From NCBI GenBank assembly GCA_904063045.1, contig CAJFCJ010000005.1, positions 1,767,167 through 1,831,166 of the forward strand: a DNA stretch of 64,000 nt. The letters are read 5' to 3'. The translations under genes were made by a program, and so were the position numbers. Positions within the stretch are counted from its first letter, which is position 1. Every line of letters begins with the position of its first letter. Source of the DNA: Dimorphilus gyrociliatus. Taxonomy: Eukaryota > Annelida > Polychaeta > Dinophilidae. Positions 61,685-64,000 of the stretch are shown here, piece by piece. The notes below the pieces were generated by a model. The model did no database searches, was not told the origin of the DNA, and worked only from the letters and a program-made list of their open reading frames with translations.

Positions 61685-63511
61685 TCAGTGAGATAATTCC
61701 TCGTGTGATACGTCTACTTTCTCATCTTTATGATTTGATGAAGATGACTCTAATTTACGTTTCATCTTTTCGTACTTTTCCTTCGCTTTTTCATATTCTT
61801 CTAAAGAGCACACGTAATTTCCGATTACCCAACCATGTTGTAGAGCTTGCTTAGCTGTTAGTCTTTTAGTTTGATCGAAATCTAGCATCTTGTTAAGTAA
61901 ATCGGCAAATGGTAGGGCATCCTCTGGACATAGGCAATATTTCTCGATAAGAACGTCCAATAGAGGCCAAGGCTTCAATTTTTCGATATTTTTTAAACTC
62001 CCACTAGAGTTGAAGAAGGCTTTCTTACATTTTGAATTATCGATAAGCTTCTTGGGTAAAGGTCCTAGGAGTTCTATAATGTGAGCTATATGATCTTCAT
62101 CTCTGCTGTATTCATGTCCGGAGTGAGGTTGAAATAGAAAATCACCAGTAAGTAGTTCAAACGCCAAACAAGCAACGCTCCATATATCAGCAGCTGTACC
62201 ATAATCAATACCAAGAAGAACTTCTACAGCTCTATACTGTCTTGTTTGTATGTCCTCTGTAAAATGCTGAGTTATCCAACAAGCATTTCCAAAATCAGCT
62301 AATTTTACTTCAAATTCACATTCGACAAAGGCTGGATCGAGGTCACACTCATCGCTAACTATACTTATATTTTGAGCTTTTGTTTCTATAGTCTCTTCTT
62401 CCTTATCATCAAGGGATGTATTTTTCAAATTACACAAAAGACTTTCGGTATCGTCTTTTGTGTTCTCTGATCTAATAATATCGCTATTCTCATTAAGAGC
62501 TAGTTCATCATTAAAAATAGCTATGGAATTTGTTTCTCCCTTATGTTCAAATGTTGCTTTTTCAGCCTTTTTCTTTAATTTTTTCTTCAAATTCTTCTTT
62601 TGATTTCTAGTTAAGTTTTTGAAATGATTAGAATCCAAAATTTGATGTTTTTGATCACCTTCCTTTAAATAAGTTAAATTATTGGATAGGTTAGATATAT
62701 AAGAAGGAGTTAATGTATTGGTTTTAGTAGAGTTTATTGCATCAGCAGCCATGGCACGAATTTTAGACTCTTTTACCCCTAAAAGTACGTTCTCAGGCTT
62801 AATATCCGTGTGAATAATACCACACTCATCGTGTATGTAAACGAGGCCCTCTAACACCTGCTTTATTATACAACGAACGTTGGCAAGTGGTAGGCCTTTG
62901 TATTTAGAACGCTGTATAAGCTTTAGAACATTATCGCCAAGCAATTCGAAAACTAGACAGGCGTGCACACCATGTATACCGGCAATTTTAAAATCATCTA
63001 GCAACATCACGTTACGCAATCTCCCGTTATGTTCTTTGTTCTTTTCCCTTATTTCCGTTAGGAGTTTTATCTCATCTAATGCTGATTCCATATAGTGTTT
63101 AGAACTTTTTACTATTTTCATTGCGACGAACTTTTTAGAATTCAGGTCCCAACATAACCAAACAGTTGAAAAATGACCCCACCCTATTTTCCTTAAAACA
63201 CTATATCTTCCATTATAAAAATCCCCTATTTGAACTGGATGATAACCCCCGATTTTGTAGTCTTTCGCCGACTCTTGCTCAGATTCTTCCATATAACTAA
63301 ATTCTGAACCACAAGACGTCGATTCATCCCTAGAATATTCGCACGAACAACCAGCTGATGAACTTTCACTTCTTTCTTCAGAATCTTCCGAAGACGATGA
63401 CGAGACAGGTTCAAAATACTTCTGAGAAACAGTACTATTGATTGCTTTCGTTTTCTTCTTCATTTTCAGACGTTTACGAGCTTGCTTCGCAAGAATTTTA
63501 CGCGCAAACAT
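61685..63511 (-). CDS. SRPK: SR-protein kinase (SRPK1/2-like)
   Basis: Intronless coding region of 608 aa from ATG 63511; a splice-acceptor-like attgcag just upstream suggests a 5' UTR intron. The N-terminus is basic, then Ser/Glu-rich. The bipartite kinase domain begins at about residue 100: GWGHFSTVWL glycine loop, VAMKIVK (Lys132), HTDIKPENVLL (catalytic Asp236), a spacer of about 150 residues rich in Lys and acidic residues (about 251-400), then KLADFGNACW (DFG 406-408), QTRQYRAVEVLLG, and a C-lobe ending near residue 575. The split kinase domain and the TRQYR activation segment are diagnostic of SRPK. The enzyme phosphorylates RS domains of splicing factors, mainly in the cytoplasm. The spacer is shorter than in human SRPK1. 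Confidence 0.94.
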   Translation of the reverse strand: MFARKILAKQARKRLKMKKKTKAINSTVSQKYFEPVSSSSSEDSEERSESSSAGCSCEYSRDESTSCGSEFSYMEESEQESAKDYKIGGYHPVQIGDFYNGRYSVLRKIGWGHFSTVWLCWDLNSKKFVAMKIVKSSKHYMESALDEIKLLTEIREKNKEHNGRLRNVMLLDDFKIAGIHGVHACLVFELLGDNVLKLIQRSKYKGLPLANVRCIIKQVLEGLVYIHDECGIIHTDIKPENVLLGVKESKIRAMAADAINSTKTNTLTPSYISNLSNNLTYLKEGDQKHQILDSNHFKNLTRNQKKNLKKKLKKKAEKATFEHKGETNSIAIFNDELALNENSDIIRSENTKDDTESLLCNLKNTSLDDKEEETIETKAQNISIVSDECDLDPAFVECEFEVKLADFGNACWITQHFTEDIQTRQYRAVEVLLGIDYGTAADIWSVACLAFELLTGDFLFQPHSGHEYSRDEDHIAHIIELLGPLPKKLIDNSKCKKAFFNSSGSLKNIEKLKPWPLLDVLIEKYCLCPEDALPFADLLNKMLDFDQTKRLTAKQALQHGWVIGNYVCSLEEYEKAKEKYEKMKRKLESSSSNHKDEKVDVSHEELSH

Positions 63512-63756
63512 ATTCTGCAATTTGGTGTTTAGGATAACGCTCTGTTTTAAATATTATGCTGGACGTTATTTAAAAATTTAAAATTATGTATGATTTTTAG
63601 GATAATTTACATATTCCGTCAATTTTCATTGCACAAATCAATGATAGTTTCGTACTAAAAAAAAAAAGCGAACTTTTTGTTTCTCTCGTAAAAAGAGAGT
63701 TATCTAAATATAAATCATATTTTAGGCATAACTCTTATATAAACATTATTTAGATT

Positions 63757-63882
63757 TTATTTAAAGGAAGATGGTTCACACGATAGATGATTTAATTGAC
63801 ATAATTCCTTCAAAATATTTTCCATTTCGCTATTAACGTCTAGACGTAATTCGACTTCCCTAAAAACGTCGCTCTTACCAAC
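63757..63882 (-). CDS. Last exon of an unidentified gene running off the right edge
   Basis: An exon bounded by an acceptor (cttag) at 63883-63885 and a stop at 63757 reads 41 residues (VGKSDVFREVELRLDVNS...). It looks amphipathic, possibly coiled coil. A donor-like ttg|gtaac at about 63986 suggests the preceding exon continues beyond 64000. No family can be named from this fragment. The intron between (63886-63985) carries a duplicated TATACTGTATA palindrome. Confidence 0.4.
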   Translation of the reverse strand, partial: VGKSDVFREVELRLDVNSEMENILKELCQLNHLSCEPSSFK

Positions 63883-64000
63883 CTAAGATGGAAAATGGAT
63901 TTTTACTATTTAATAATAGAAATATATATATACTGTATATATACTGTATATATATAATAATATATAATTTATATATGAAAGTTACCAATACGAATCCTAG

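Noticed and set aside
1-64000. tRNA, rRNA, spliceosomal RNA, CRISPR, transposase or reverse-transcriptase sequences
   Set aside because: Looked for on both strands by eye; no A/B-box pair, snRNA signature, regular repeat-spacer array or mobile-element ORF was seen. A covariance-model or HMM scan would be needed to exclude diverged copies.

Overview
The window is nuclear DNA from a bilaterian invertebrate with a compact, AT-rich genome. Evidence: multi-exon genes with GT-AG introns (most only 45-120 bp), metazoan families only, (TA)n/(TC)n/(GA)n microsatellites, TATA and CCAAT/CRE promoters, and no prokaryotic signals. Gene content (NEDD1, CFAP74, POFUT1, a peripherin/RDS-like tetraspanin, GRD-like Cys-loop receptors, a KIAA0513 homologue) points to a protostome. 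A small spiralian such as a miniature annelid is my best guess, but it is not proven. Nearly all gene models were assembled by hand: exon phases were checked so that the spliced frames join.

Layout, left to right. 1-10 kb: a secreted ITIH-C-domain protein (+), a WSC + C-type-lectin-like single-pass membrane protein (-), and the centrosomal gamma-tubulin adaptor NEDD1 (-). 10-19 kb: a PLP aminotransferase (+), a KIAA0513/SBF2-family gene with two possible last exons (+), and an intronless GT31 glycosyltransferase-like protein (-). 19-29 kb: two paralogous GABA/GRD-like Cys-loop receptor subunits arranged tail to tail. 30-35 kb: a DHRSX-like dehydrogenase (-) head to head with an inositol-trisphosphate 3-kinase (+).

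37-42 kb: splicing factor SMU1 (-) divergent from ALG14 (+), which converges on POFUT1 (-). 43-47 kb: a peptide-type GPCR (+) with an upstream TATA/CRE promoter, converging on an ankyrin-SOCS-box protein (-). 47-52 kb: an orphan two-TM cysteine-rich protein, a peripherin-like tetraspanin and a kappaB-Ras GTPase (all -). 52-61 kb: the 24-exon axonemal gene CFAP74 (+). 61-64 kb: an intronless SR-protein kinase (-) and the last exon of a gene that runs off the right edge.

Functional links are loose, as expected for a eukaryotic chromosome. DHRSX, ALG14 and POFUT1 are all glycosylation-related (dolichol synthesis, N-glycan initiation, O-fucosylation), and SMU1 and SRPK both act in splicing. The main points of interest are the tail-to-tail receptor pair with a non-canonical selectivity filter, alternative last exons in the KIAA0513 homologue, several enzymes with substituted catalytic residues, a single-gene WSC/CTLD architecture, an orphan two-TM protein, and a dispersed palindrome (TATACWGTATA) seen about twenty times outside coding exons. 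No transposon ORFs, tRNAs, rRNAs or viral genes were found.
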